Notes: generated from the sequence alone by a model not told the origin. Positions 22,500 to 35,570 are shown, numbered from the stretch's first letter. The stretch: 64,000 bases of DNA from Bursaphelenchus xylophilus (GCA_904066235.2 CAJFCV020000006.1:2976001-3040000); one strand, 5' to 3'. Translations and numbers: made by a program.

Positions 22500-25229
22500 A
22501 AAAACGCACGCTGTCAATTTTTAGAAGCAAAAAGAAATTCGTTGATAGCTGCAAGAAAAAAAAGATATAAGCAAATCATTTGTTCCAAATTTCTTGAAAC
22601 ACCCTGTATACAAAAATTTAGTCAAGTTTGCCCGAAATCTCTCGCCTTTTCATTACGGTTTTACTTTTTTACACTATTTTTTTTTAATAAACCACGTATT
22701 TCTGGAATTTCGAGTCTGTTTGTCTAACAGATGGAAATTCCAGAAGAAATAAAAGTTCAATATAACATTCAACAGTCAAAAAAAGTTCAACCATTAACTT
22801 GTTTGCGTTTGTAATTTTGTCATGTATTCGTTTACATTGAACGTGAGCAAATTTTGTAGCTGATTAAAAAAATTCCAGCCAGTATTCTATTTTCTGAAAC
22901 CGTATTTTACCTTACTCTTCTTTAAAAAATTGTCGAAATGAAATTGAGCACATTTAACGCGATCTCGCCGGTGTTTATGACTTTTTTGGTAGCAGATGTC
23001 GGGGGCTTTTTTTCTTTTTCATTGCGTTATAAAACATCTGTCATCCGGGGGTTTTAAATTTATGAAAATCTTTCATTTCAGCCGCTTGATTAGTTGAAAA
23101 GTTGGCTCGCAGTTTCCGAGAAATATATTAATTTTGAAGATTGCTCTGAAATTTTTTGACAATTTTTTTTCACTTTTATTTCATTTCTATCGGACAAAAA
23201 TTTATACCTGGATTTAGGTTTTGCTATGCAATTTCAGCAGATTATGGGCCTAAAATAGAATCCCGTTTTTCAACCTAAAAAAGGGCAAAAAGTTTTCATT
23301 TTTACTATTTTTTGGGCGTTGCGACTCTTGCGGACAGCCGACGCTTACCGATTAGAATTAAAGCTTTTCTAACGTAATCTATGACTGAAATTTTACATTG
23401 GCAACTCCCTGGTACAGATAAGTAAACGAATCCATTGAGTTCATCCACCGCTTTCAAAGTTGTGTGAGTTTTTTTGAAAAAAAACGAAAAAATGCTGTCT
23501 GAACTTTTGAAAAATGCCCCGTAACCTTATGAATATTATACTATTCACGCCACTTATGCGCCTGGAGCTTCAATTTGCAGCATCTTACTGCCAAATCCAT
23601 CGTTAGAATTTTCTGTTGTAAGCAAATGTTGGCTGATTTCCGAACATGCCTGCACAATCTCGAAGATTCTTCTAGTTGCCCGCAAAGTGGGTCCCGCGTG
23701 GGCCCACTATTTTGAACTTCAAAATCTGGTTTTTGAAAAGCGTAAACTAAAAAGTTTTGACATGCCCTTAATTCTGATTAAAATTTTGATCAAGTTCATC
23801 AAATTTTTTTTCATCTTTGAAACATTTTTCAACATTTTTTCCTTTTTCTCTCCAAAAACGCCCTCAAAATCCAATAAAGCCGAATTTGCAGGCAAGTCGG
23901 ATAATTTGATGTCTCAAGATTTCCCTTTTCGAACTCGGTAATTAACTCTTACTCTCTAGTTGGAATACACGGGATAATTGCCCGACCTCTTTCTGTTCTC
24001 CTTTCCAAACCAAATTACCCTGTTTTCGATATACTTCTTCTCTAGGTTCGGAATTAACTGTCTCGAAACGAAGAAGAGGGAGGCGAAATGACCTGAACTG
24101 AATGAGCGCGAAATTTACCGTCGTAATTTTTGAGTCGTTTGGTAGTAAATAGTATATGCTGTGCTGGGTCGTTTTTCGATTTTTTCGGCACTTCGAAACA
24201 AAAAAATTACCAAAGAAATAGCTCAAAAATTTCGGTATACCTATGTGTTCTAATTTGAGGAATTTCGGCATGTTACTCTTGGCACATTTTCTTTCATTTG
24301 TAAAATTCCTAAAAATGAACTTGAGATAATTTTCTAGCCACCTTGTGCTAACCGTCATCAAATTTGTGCCAATTCTCACTTCTCTGCGCCAAAACGGTCC
24401 TTATTTTAATTCCCATCAAACTCCAGAATGACATTAAACTTTGTTTGGACCAAAAATCCCTCAAAGAACATTGGAATCACATTTTTTTTGAAACAAACTA
24501 CAATTTCACCCACTAATCTCTGTAATTCCACCAATTCAAGTATATTTTTTCAAATCCTTCACTAATCCTTGGCCAAAAAATTCAAAAGCTAATTAAGCTC
24601 TGTCTGTAATTGATAAGGACGACTTCTCGCGGAGGCTATTTTGAGCTGAAAAGTGCAATTAGATTGTTGGGTGGTCCGAATTTTGAATGACCGATATTAC
24701 GTTTACAATCTGTCGAGATTTATGTAGTAAAAGGGTGCTACTGAGGTTTCATAAAACTTTATTAAAACTGCCGCTTTTCGGGCATATTTTTAGACGAATC
24801 CGCAATTTATGAAGGGGAATTTTTTTGAAAGCGGTTTCAAATGTGCGAAGGCCAATATTTAAGGAATTTTTAAGGGGAAATATGTATGATATTATAACTG
24901 GGATGGCCTTTGATTTATGGCTGGGAATGCGTTTTTCTCCTTTTTGATTTTCAATGCTTATTGACGGTTTCACAGCACCATAAAAGGACAATTTTTTTTC
25001 GAATTTCTACGTCTATATGTCTATTGGAGGGTCGTTTTAGAACTGGTGTGAATTTTTTTGCCGACGCTACATCTCGCTTAAATATTAATTTTTGTATAGA
25101 TATTGACTCGCTACTTGCAGGCGCAGCCGTAAAATTCATTGATCAGAGAGCATGGGAAATTAGGAGCGGTCAGCAAAAAAGATGTTTTTTTGTCATCCTT
25201 TCGCTAATTTTGGGGAAAAAATATGTTTA
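22500..25229. other. Gene-free intergenic stretch
   Basis: I see no gene. The sequence is AT-rich with short open frames only. A fragment near 22,594-22,612 (ttgaaacaccctgtata) resembles the end of a Tc/mariner-type element but has no partner nearby. Confidence 0.45.
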
Positions 25230-25665
25230 CAGGGGAAGTACTCCAAGTGCGACGCTCAGATTTTGATGAAACTTGGCACAAATCTAGAATAATGTTTTCT
25301 AAGATATATGCGGGAATCATAGCTCGCGCTTTGCAGAAACAACCGAGATTTTTAGATCGAAAGTCGGCCAAAATTTAAGACTTTTTGCCGAATTTGGGCA
25401 CGAAAAGTTTCATGCCTTTTTATACCGTGAAGGATAATGTTTCTACAAAAAATCAAAATTTTTCCGCACGAAACTGCCAAAGTTATGGCCAAAAAGCGCT
25501 TTTCTCTCTGACCGCTCCCCACGTTTAGCGTGCAAATCGTTCGATATCTCGGCGGCGCCCGCAATGCGCGAGCTAAAACTTTCAGGAATTGATATTTAGT
25601 CCATACCCGACGTGTGTGCAAAATTTAAAGAAAATCTGAGGGTCGCACTTGGAGTACTTCCCCTG
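25230..25665 (+). mobile_element. R1 MITE, copy A
   Basis: Termini are CAGGGGAAGTACTCCAAGTG and its inverse; the inverted repeats extend about 35 bp to ..CAGATTTT. TTA directly flanks both ends (25,227-25,229 and 25,666-25,668). It is non-coding. A 3-bp TWA target with long inverted repeats points to the PIF/Harbinger group, by inference from target size. Confidence 0.85.
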
Positions 25666-26788
25666 TTAGTAGAAATATTACCCTCTACGGTACCAACATG
25701 AACAAACTTTTCATTTCAAAATTTGCAAAAAGGGGACATTCTTGCCAAAGTTTTGGCATCAAAATCTCTGCCGTTTCTGCAAAACGCGCATCAAAAATCT
25801 AGAAAATTCCTTGAGAAATTCTTGCCTGAATTGCCCCAAATTCCGATCAAATATATTTTTCTTCGAGCCTATCTTCAATAATTTTTTAACGAACTCTCTC
25901 ACAAGCATTGTTAACTACAGAAAGTTTCCTCCAAAAATTTCCGCAAGCCATCTTTGCTCAGTTATCACGAAAAATAAAGTATGCTATTGACAAACAAAGC
26001 CGTGTTGTTGCTGATAAAATTCGTTGACCCATGACTTTTGAAATGTCGGGGGTGCTTACGCGGGGAGCTTCGAGAAGACGCCAGATGGAAGGCAATTTGT
26101 ATTTTTTGCTGTAATGATCGTGTTAAAAGGGGCGGAAATGATTTTTAATTTCTTTATTTTGATTTTTTGAAACATTGTTTTTGATGTTTTGGGTCTGAAA
26201 AAGGTGAATAAAAAAATAATTTTTTTGGTTTTTCAATTTGAAAAAAATAGAAAAAAGTAAAAAATACGGTAAAATATTGTATATTTTCTTCCGTAAAATC
26301 ACTCGACAAAACTACCGACTCTGCTTAAAAATCGAAATTGGATCTCTCCCCTCAATTTTGGCGCCATTATATTTATTGGGCCTTGTTATTCGACATTGCC
26401 AAGGCCCGAAAATATAAAAAATCTCCCGGCTTTGCGAAATAAAGGTTAATTTTAGAAGTGAGTACGAAATGACGATAATGTCTGTACTCTGCGGGTAAAT
26501 AAATAATAACCTGCTGATTGTGGGAGAATTTGGCTAACATTACTGGCTTACGAATTTTGGGGGAAATAGGTAAATAACGAGGGGAAAGTCGTCTACAAAA
26601 GGCGTCAACATTTGGAATGAGAAGTATTCAGGTGTCTGAATTTCTTCGAGCTTTGCCGGAAAAATCTGTCTAGACAGTACAGCAATTTCTCGAAATTGTA
26701 GCTTTAAATTTTCAAGGGTAGCGGAAAAATTAAGCTTTGCTGACGAGAGACTGCGGAAAAAGCGGACAAGGGAAAACAATTTATTTTA

Positions 26789-27234
26789 CAGGGGAAGTAC
26801 TCCAAGTGCGACGCTCAGATTTTCTTTAAATTTTGCACACACGTCGGGTATGGACTAAATATCAATTCTTGAAAGTTTTAGCTCGCGCTTTGCGGGCGCC
26901 TCCGAGATATCAAGCGATTTTAGCCGCCGAGAGATCACGCTAAGCGTGGAGAGGGGTCAGAGAGAAAACACCTTTTTAGCCATAACTTTGGCAGTTTCCT
27001 GCGGAAAAATTTGATTTTTTGTAGAAACATTATCCTTTACGGTAGAAATAGGCGTGAAACTTTTTGTGCAAAAATTGGCAAAAAGTCCTAAATTTTGGCC
27101 GACTTTCGATCTAAAAATCTTGGTTGTTTCTGCAAAGCGCGAGCTAGGATTCTGGCATATATCTTAAAAAATTATTCTAAATTTGTGACAAGTTTCATCA
27201 AAATCTGAGCGTCGCCCTTGGAGTACTTCCCCTG
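26789..27234 (-). mobile_element. R1 MITE, copy B
   Basis: Same ends and interior as copy A but in the opposite orientation (the interior starts with the ttaaattttgcacacacgtc side). TTA is duplicated at 26,786-26,788 and 27,235-27,237. Confidence 0.85.
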
Positions 27235-27237
27235 TTA

Positions 27238-28302
27238 GCAATGGCTTATTATCAAAAATAATACGAAACTCCTCACAATCAGAAATGAGAGGGGCGATTA
27301 AAAAAAAAAGAATTAAAATATAAAATATTTTGCCAATTTAAAACCCCAGAAAAACCTAGGTCGTTTCTTCAAAGTTTGAGATAAAAATTGTTTTTTTAAG
27401 TTCTACTCTAACTTTGCACCCAATTTGTCATCACCAATTTTCCCGTCACTCTGTGACCACCCTTCTATCTCTCTGCCCTTTGGCATTGCCAAAAATAATA
27501 ATTTTATATGCATCAAAAATTGATGAAACGAGAACTCTGATGTGTAATGCTGCTACTCCCACAAAAAACGTCTGTTCTTATTTTTCGACTGTATATATTA
27601 AACTTATTTGCATAGCTTTATATAGGAGTTTAAATATTGTTTTATAAAAAACATTATTCGTGTTGTTTGAACTTTCTTAGGGGGAATTTTGACTTAGAAT
27701 TTTGGAAGTTTTGTTGCCCATTTTGTGGTAAATTTTCCCCAAGAAGCGTGATAAACATGTTTTCCTGCTAAAAAAGCATTGATAATGTATGATATATAAC
27801 ATAAACAAAAGTCATCATGTTTTTCGAACTTCCAATCTCGAGAAGGTATAAATCTATGTACTTATTCTTTTTGATGGGAGTATTTGTTTGATCGATTTTT
27901 AATGTGTTTGTTTGCCCTCCGGCATAAGGGTTTTACGGAACGGGGATTCTTGAGGATCGCCGCAGTTTTTGGCAGTGTTTTTTTGGTTTTTTAAAAAATA
28001 TTAATGGCATGTGTTCCAAGTTAAACTCTTAGATTTTCTTAGAATTTTGGCAACATGTATGGCTTAGAGCACTTATCAATATTTGAAAATTCTGGCTTAC
28101 GCGTTCAGGCCACTGCCAAGATATTGAACCATTTTTTGAAGACACAGCGTGCAAAATGCGGAGAGCGGTCGAAAAAATAAGTGATTTTTTGTCATCTTTA
28201 TAAAATTTGCACGAAAAGAAAAAGTTTTGACGCCAAAAAAACTCGGAAAGAAATTGTCAAATTTCATCAAATTTCAAAGTAAAAATCTTAATTTATTATA
28301 TA
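27238..28302. other. AT-rich intergenic stretch
   Basis: No gene is supported. The only notable sequence is an R1-like fragment around 28,140-28,175 (agcgtgcaaaatgcggagagcggtc). Confidence 0.4.
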
Positions 28303-28407
28303 TCAGTCTGTCGGGAAAATAATGAGCACTAGTCGCCACGTTGCTGCAGTGAAAAGCATGCGATTTTCGCCACGACAGCGTGCTCATTATTTTCTCGACA
28401 TACTGAC
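28303..28407. mobile_element. R3 palindromic MITE
   Basis: TCAGTCTGTCGGGAAAATAA opens the element and attattttctcgacatactga closes it, with TA on the left (28,301-28,302) and TA after the right end. The interior includes GCATGC-centred complementary halves. It is non-coding. Confidence 0.75.
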
Positions 28408-29186
28408 TAAGATCTTATGAAAAACTTATCTTAATTTGCGCCAAGTTCAATCAAAAATTTCAGCCCATCATTGCGCGTCCCTCTCATTTTACTTGCTTTT
28501 TCATAAAACTCCATTTTCTCCCATTTTTGTCGAAAACCGTGCCATTTCAACCCAAACTTTTAACCCTTTCAAAAAGCATTTAAATTTTGAAGACCTCCCT
28601 TGTTTTTCCACCTGTCACATTTCCATCCACCTAATGAAAAACGGGTTGTCCTTTAATCTAGCACTTGTTACCTGGTCTCCCCGGGAAGAACACTTTTTTT
28701 TCGTTTTTCTTTGTTTTTCTCGCTTTGCACCCAAAAAGAAATGGAGCCGGGGACAGTCCCGCTTCATGTCCCGCTAATCCGACATAATCTCTGTGGGGCT
28801 TTTTAATGAGATTAAATTGCAGGGTGGTCAGCCGTGCCAACGTTCCCCACGATTGTTATTTGCGTTGTATCGGGTGTTGTAGAGGAAATTCCAAGAGATT
28901 TTTGGAGTCTCAGGGAGATTTTGTGGGCTTAGTTCGAGTTGACGTGACCTTTTTTTTACTTTTTTGAGGGCGGGTAAACTACGAGTGGGGTGTAAATCCC
29001 AAATGGGAATAGTTTTGCGGTGTTACTGACCTGCCGGAAGTACGAAATTGAGCGTAGGTTTAACTCACATTTCAGGGCAATTTGAGCTATTAATCGGGCG
29101 GGGGATGACGAAATTGTGAGCCGATCTTTGAGATACGTTTTTTAGAGATGGGTGTTGGGCTGGACCGGAAAATCGCAACGGTTTTA

Positions 29187-29320
29187 TCAGTCTGTCGGGA
29201 AAATAGTGAGCCCAATGAATGCCGATCACTTCGCTGAAGTGAAAAGCAATTTGATTTTGTCGCGACACGGTTAATTTTTTGAATCTTTTTGGCGATGCGA
29301 CAGAATGCACATTATTTTTC
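29187..29320. mobile_element. R3 MITE, right end degraded
   Basis: The left end TCAGTCTGTCGGGAAAATAG follows TA (29,185-29,186). The interior gcaatttgattttgtcgcga matches the R3 copy at 35.6 kb. The right terminal repeat is eroded (cacattatttttcaatttta). Confidence 0.6.
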
Positions 29321-29324
29321 AATT

Positions 29325-30649
29325 TTATGAGCGTATTTTGTCCTGGAGACTTGGAAATTTTAGCCTGTGCATTGCAAGAGCAGCCGAGATATTCAAGAAT
29401 TTTTGTCGATGAGACAAGACGCGGAAGATGAGAATGGACGGCGAGAAAAACAGTTTTTTGCCATGTCTAGAAAATCAAAATGAACAGACCCTTTCTGCGG
29501 TGCCGTTAATTCAAGCAATGCTTTTTTATAGCACGCAAAAAATCTCGAATTTCTTGCAACTGTTGGCCTCAAAACCCCAAAAATTCATGGGCAGAAAACC
29601 TTTATTAGCATGGGAAAAAAGCATGAATTTTAATTTGGAAGAAATTTCATCAAAGTACAGTAGAACCTTGGTAGAACGAACTCAACAAAACCTGTCTATA
29701 ACAAACAATTTCAAGCGTTCCACAAGCCAATTTTAGGCTCAAATGAACCTATACATCAAACGGACTCCTTCTCCGGCGATTAATTTTTTTGGCCTTTACA
29801 GTGTTTTTTTTACAAGCTGTTATTTATATGTGTATTTTTCCAACAATAAAAATTCATTTTTTCAATTGTTTTTTCACAAAAACTTTTGGTTAAATTTTTC
29901 GAGCAAGCTGATAAGAAACATAAGTGTTACGCTTGCCACAACTTCCCCGTTTCTGGGATAGTCTCCTCAACATTCCACGAGCTGATTGCAACAACAATTT
30001 TTATGTTTTCCCGTCAAGAACGATAAAAAACCTCAAAATTTCCCGTTTCTTTCGGTTTAAAAATCCCCAATTAACCCTCCCACCCAAAAATTTGAATAGA
30101 AATTTGCTCCGAGTCCGGAGGCGATTAGGCGTCGTGAAGAATTTTTTGAGGGAGAAAATGCGGAAAATGGGATTGAAATAAGTTTTAGGAGAGGGAGGAA
30201 AAGAGGAGGAGGGAAAATGCTAATGCGGCGAGCCGGGGAAATCTTCATCTTCTCCCCTTTCGCCTCGCCTTTGACCATGTTCTTCGGCACGTTCACAGCA
30301 TTTATTTCCGAAAAAAACGAGCGTTTTTGTGGGGGAGCAGAGAAAGGTTTTGGGTTGAACTTATTTTAAACTTATTTTATTTTGGTTTGATTTTATTTTA
30401 ACATTAGTTTGCTTATTCAATTTTTTTGTAATTTTATTTATTTTTTTTTACAATATTTTTTTAAAAGATATTTAAAAATCTTATTTTTTCTTTTTCAAAA
30501 ATTTGCTTGGATTTCTGCACGTTCAATTTTCTGAACATTTAGAACATTACTCGTATTTTATATTGGAAAAAGCAATATTTCATTTAAAATAGGGCTAGTT
30601 TAAAGACAAATCGGTTCTTAAAAAAGGAAATTATGGATTAGTCAGGTAA
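29325..30649. other. Intergenic DNA, no gene seen
   Basis: Several open frames of 70-100 codons occur, but none has a domain, supported splice sites or biased codon use. R1-like fragments lie around 29,340-29,460 (cagccgagatattc, and gacaagacgcggaag). Confidence 0.4.
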
Positions 30650-31360
30650 AAGTTTTAAACATGAAGCGTCTAAAAATTTTGGGGAAAGCAGATTTTAACC
30701 ATAACTTTGCTAATTTCCGCTGAAAGAATTGGTTTTTTTGTGAAAACACTACCTTTCCTTGAAACTCGGCAAAATGTTTAAATTTTGGCCGACTTTCGAT
30801 CTAAAAATCTCGGTTGTTTCTGCAAAGCGCGAGCTAGGATTCTCGCATATATCTTACAGGGGAAGTACTTCAAGTGTGACGCTCAGATTTTCTTTAAATT
30901 TTGCACACACATCGGGTATGGACTAAATATCAATTGCTGAAAGTTTTAGCTCGTGCTTTGCGGGCGCCGCCGAGATATCGAACGATTTTTGCCGCCGAGA
31001 GAGCACGCTAAACGTGGAGAGCGGTCAGAGAGAAAAGCGCTTTTTTGGCCATAACTTTGGCAGCTTCGTGCGGAAAAATTTGATTTTTTGTAGAAACATT
31101 ATCCTTTACAGTTGAAATAGGCATGAAACTTTTCGTGCCGAAATTCGGCAAAAAGTCCTAAATTTTCGCCGACTTTTGATCTAAAAATCTCGGTTGTTTC
31201 TGTAAAGCGCGAGCTAGGATTCTCGCATATATCTTAGAAAAAATTATTCTAAATTTATGCCAAGTTTCATCAAAATCTAAGCGTCACACTTCAAGTACTT
31301 CCCTTGTTAGCAAAAATTATTATAAATGTGTGCCAAATTTCAAATTTATTTTCAAATTAA
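30650..31360 (+). mobile_element. Older R1 copy split by a younger R1
   Basis: The segment 30,680-30,856 follows the R1 interior in order and reaches cgcatatatctta. After the inserted copy (30,857-31,306) the host resumes at ttagcaaaaattattataaatgtgtgcc, which matches the R1 segment that normally follows (cttagaaaaaattattctaaatttgtgcc). The host therefore spans the insertion. Its outer ends are eroded and approximate. Confidence 0.7.
30857..31306 (-). mobile_element. R1 MITE, copy C, inserted in another R1
   Basis: Full-length element with the R1 terminal repeats (CAGGGGAAGTACTTCAAGTG at the left). TTA is duplicated at 30,854-30,856 and 31,307-31,309. The target was the TTA in the older R1's 'tatatctta' segment. 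Confidence 0.85.
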
Positions 31361-31971
31361 TTTTTTTCTTAAATTTTTAATTTTCCTTTTTATCCAAATT
31401 TCCGTCACCAACATTCAAAACTCCTGTATTACTTGTAATTTACCTTGAAATAAACAAAAGTTCATTGAAAAACAATTAAAATTTTACTTTTTTCCAGATT
31501 TTCCTTTCATTTACAGTCACATTTTTGGCGTTTTTCAAAAATCCAATGTATTTCCAAACCAAGTTTTTTGAAATCCTTAATTTCCCGTTTTTATCCAAAT
31601 TTCCGTCTCTGAAATTCGGAACATCCCTCATTTTTCACTTTGAAGACGTTTTTTTTGGTCCGATGACACTTGTTTTGGTCGGATCGGGTCTCTGGGAAGA
31701 AAACAAAAATTGAATTCCGCTGTTTTGTTTGGAGCCAAGGAACCGAACTGGGGCCAAACATCGTTCAATTCCGCGGCCACGGGGTTCTTTTCGGAATTAG
31801 TTAAAGTGCTCACATGGGGTTTTTGGGACCGGATTTGGGGGCTCGGTCACTTTCGCCGCGCCCTGTAATCCCAATTTTCTAGTGTAATATTGTGAAAATG
31901 GTGGGGTTGAGGGGAAAAGAGTAACCAAAAAATTGGATTTTTTTATTTTTTTTTTTTACTTTGAAGTTGAA

Positions 31972-32330
31972 TTTTTTAGGACATATTCGACATTTTTATG
32001 TGGAACCTTGCAAAACTAAGCAAAATTTTAATTTTTGGCCGAAACTTGACAAAAATTAAAATAAAAAAATTGCTGTTTTCAACAAAAAAAAATAATAAAT
32101 TTTTTCAACAAAGAATTCACACATTTCCGACAAAAAAATTTTATTTGAAAACGACAAAACAATAAATAAAATTTCGAATAAATTTGACGCTGGGGGTAAA
32201 ATACGGAAAACTTTGCCTTTTTTAATGTAATATTCGAATTTTCTAGGGCATTCGGGAGATTTTTAGAAGTTGAACCTTGCAAAAATAAGCAAAATTCTTC
32301 GCCGAAACTTGTCAAAAACTCATTTTTTTC
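31972..32330. repeat. Diverged direct repeat pair
   Basis: The segment at about 31,972-32,060 (ttaggacatattcgac..gaaccttgcaaaactaagcaaaa..cgaaacttgacaaaaa) recurs at about 32,240-32,325 (ctagggcattcggg..gaaccttgcaaaaataagcaaaa..cgaaacttgtcaaaaa). This is an old duplication with a roughly 265-bp period. Confidence 0.5.
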
Positions 32331-32939
32331 AATTTTTTTATATTTTTCCACAAAAAAAAATTTTTTTGCAGATGGTAAAATGCGCTGGATTTTTTTTCGT
32401 GCCATTTTTTCTTGTTAAAAATGCTTTTTCTATCTTTTGATTACAAAAAAACCGACACTTTTTAACTTTCATCTCCTCACTTTTCGCAGTAATTAAACTC
32501 GGCCTCTTCCCGGTTCAAATATCAGCACAAAGTTTGGCAGCACTTTTTGCACTTGACTTTGATGGATGTCCGGAGGGCATCGGCGTAAAAAAACACGAGA
32601 AAACGAGATTGTCTGTTGAGTTTGTGGCCCGGTTTTAATGAGTTCGAAGTTGGAGGAAGTAATTTGTTGGTATGTTCGTAACTTTGCCAACGTAAGTCAT
32701 ATGGTTTTTACAACGGGAGAAAAACACTTTGAGCACTTGTTTACGTATTTTCCGCTTTCTAAAGGGCTTTCTGAGTGCGTAGCTGGGTTTAATTAATGCG
32801 ATTTTCAATGACTTTTATATAGTGGGTGGACGTGATCAAGTCGCAAAAAAATGTGCTATTTTGTTTCCAACGGGGTATAAAATTGCTGCAAATGTTATAC
32901 ATTATGCTTTTCTTTTTTATATAATTTTTCTTCGTGCGA

Positions 32940-33190
32940 TGTTTGAAGTTCGCTTTGCAGAAACGACCGAGATTTTTCGGTCGAAAGTTTATAAAAATGT
33001 CAAATTTTCTGCAAATTTTGGTATAAAAACTTTACGCTTATTTCTGCCGTAGAGAGTAATTTTTCCATAAAAAATCATTTTTTGCGCGCAGAATTGGCAA
33101 GAATATTGCCAGAAAGTGTTTTCTCTGTAAACGTTCTTCGCTTTTGGCGCACTCTCTCGGCCACAAAGACCGTTGAATATCTTGGACGCC
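32940..33190 (+). mobile_element. R1 remnant
   Basis: Without either end, the segment keeps R1 order: gaagttcgctttgcagaaacg, cgagatttttcggtcgaaag, gccgtagagagtaat, catttttt..cgcgcagaattggcaag, and ctctctcggccacaaagaccgttgaatat. It is strongly diverged and therefore old. Confidence 0.55.
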
Positions 33191-35080
33191 TTCGAAAACA
33201 CAAGTATTTTTTTATAAAACTTATGAAGTTGACTGTTGCGTATTTTACAAAAAGATTCATATACCCTGGCTGCAACTTTAATACTTTTTTTTGTAAATCA
33301 ACTAATAATAAGGTGGATTTTTTTGGTCTCTGTGTCTTGTATACACTCTTCATCTAGGGGGTAGCAAAGCGAATCCTGAATATTTCACTTTGTTTTTATG
33401 GGCGCATTCTTTATAAGGTAAGTAAAAGTATCTTCCGATTGCGGCCTAAAAATCTCAGTTGCTCTGCAGAACTCGTATATAGCTTAGAAAGTCCAAGTGC
33501 AAATTTGTGATTCCAATCTTCATCATACATAATTTATGATCTTCATTTTTTACAAAATTTGGCAGAATCTAAATTTTCAAAAAAAAATCAAAGATCACGC
33601 TCTGTTTTTCATATGCCCTCTGGCGTTGGTCAAGCTTGAGAAGTCTACAACCTCTTCCACTCAATTTCAATCCCCAAATCCATTTATTCCACGTCATTAC
33701 CGCCTATAACAACAGTCTTCTTCTTTTATCCCTCCCGTCATTTCCATCCGCACTAATCGTATTCTCATCCCCTCCGCGAATGCAAATGCTCATCCATTAC
33801 CCAAGAAGGCGAACACGAAATAATTCGCCAATAAATACGGGAGGGATTAATTCAGCCGCTTAAACGATCGAACACAAGCATTAGGCGAATTAACCGCGCC
33901 CTCTCGATTGTTCGGGGCGGCGCCGCGTTTTTGTGAAATTTGAGAAATTTTGCGCTCAAGTGCTTGCCGCAGGGCGTTGTGCGGTGTTTGAGGAGGTGGC
34001 GAGCGGGGGGAAAATTGCTTCGGGATTTGTGGAGGGGATTTTTGGAGAGTTGCGGAGACTTTGTGTAACACATTCATGTTGAGGAAGTTTTGGATGGCGC
34101 CGTTTTCAGATTTCCTTCATTTTTTGTATGAACCATCAAAATAGATGTATCATTTTTTTTCATTTCACCCTTTTTTGAGGATGTTGAGATATTCAAAATG
34201 ACCTACAAAATAGAAATCAGGGAAAAGGAGGAGAGCGGGCAGAGAAAAAGGTCTCTTTTTTTGGCCACCTTTTTTCCCACGCCTTTGCGAAGCCAATATA
34301 ATTTTTTACTCAAAAAATTACGTTTTTTTATCCTAAGAAACCTTGTAGGAACTTCGGTTACTTCTGCAAGACATAAGCCGAAAATCCCGTATATGTCATT
34401 AAAAATCACAGGTTTATTTGAAGTCATGTTTAATTTAGCCTTTTTGCCACAGTTTAGCACTTTTGTCACTCCTTTGCTTACTGTTGGCCTCACTCTCAAT
34501 CAAACTACGAGTACGGCCTCCATAGTAATCTTTGACTCTGCCGTTGTGAGCCTTTGTACTTTAACACGTTTTTTCTTTATTACCTCGTTTAAAATTGCAC
34601 TTGTGCGTGATGCCAATAGCCATAATTTTGTGAAATATTAAGTTCATATCGTTTTCTTTCGCCCCAAAAGTGCAAGTCTTGATTTTACATTCAAATTTAA
34701 AATCTGCTCCAGTTTAATTTATCGTATTTTACAACTTTATCTTTTGACAAGAACCTTCTTTTTACAGGGCTGAAAAGTCCGTAATCCTTCTCAAATCTTC
34801 TCACAAGCTTTAATTGAGTTGTCACTGTGCACCTAATCAAAAGGTCAATTTCTTTCCTTACGCATCCATTAGAAGATTCAAATTTCCGTGAACAAAGAGA
34901 TCCGCGCTCCCGATAAGAGTCCATTTCGAATTACTATTTCAAATCGTCGTCTGCGTTTCGCAATCGCCCATTCAGGAAATTTCTTTAGCTAAAACATATC
35001 TAAATTACGTCGACTAAAAAGGACATTGCCCAAAGTGCGACTATAGACTTCTTTATAATATACTGCACGTGTTCATCGGG

Positions 35081-35273
35081 CTAGTCCGTTGGCAAAGTCG
35101 CTGGAGTGATTTGTGACGCATGCACTGTGCAGAAAAAGTGAATTTGCGAGCAACAGCCCAAAAAAGCTTATTGCAAGCTAAAAGCTGAAAATTGCACACT
35201 GCAAAGAAAAATTTTGTTTTTTTGCACAGTGCATGTCGCTAAAATCACTCTAAAGACTTTTTGAACAGACTAG
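35081..35273. mobile_element. R4 MITE
   Basis: It starts CTAGTCCGTTGGCAAAGTCG and ends ctttttgaacagactag. The interior has gcatgcactgtgcag and its inverse tgcacagtgcatgtcgc, so the halves are mutually complementary. The expected TA flanks are not evident. It is non-coding. Confidence 0.65.
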
Positions 35274-35570
35274 CATCAAGTCCTGATGTGGAAATTTTAT
35301 CTGACAATTTTCGGCAGGCAAGGGATTTTTTTGAGAGAATGCGTGAAATTCAAGGAGAATGGTCAGAGATAAAAATGCTGTATTTTACAATTAGAGACAT
35401 CTTTGTTAATTTTCAATAGAAAAATTGATTTTTTTGGGAGGCATTACCACTTCCATTAGAAATAAGCCTAAAATTTTTCATGCTCTAGGTTGGAAAAAAT
35501 ATCATATTTCCACCGAAATTCGGTCAAGAAATCTGTCCCCGCAAAGCGATAGCTAGAAAAGTTGCGTATA

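Larger units (their letters stand above)
31361..35080. other. Gene-free stretch with decayed repeats
   Basis: No gene can be supported. An R1 remnant lies at about 32,940-33,190. A GC-richer block at 33,760-34,075 is unusual for the region but shows no splice-consistent coding frame. The 34,198-34,641 open frame has no recognisable domain and begins in R1-like sequence. Confidence 0.4.

Noticed and set aside
22594..22612. End of a Tc/mariner element (ttgaaacaccctgtata)
   Set aside because: No matching inverted partner or transposase was found within the expected distance.
23942..24379. 145-codon minus-strand open frame
   Set aside because: Low-complexity composition, no domain and no gene context.
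34198..34641. 147-codon plus-strand open frame with hydrophobic stretches
   Set aside because: It begins in R1-like debris and the hydrophobicity follows from T-rich DNA. There are no splice partners and no recognisable family.
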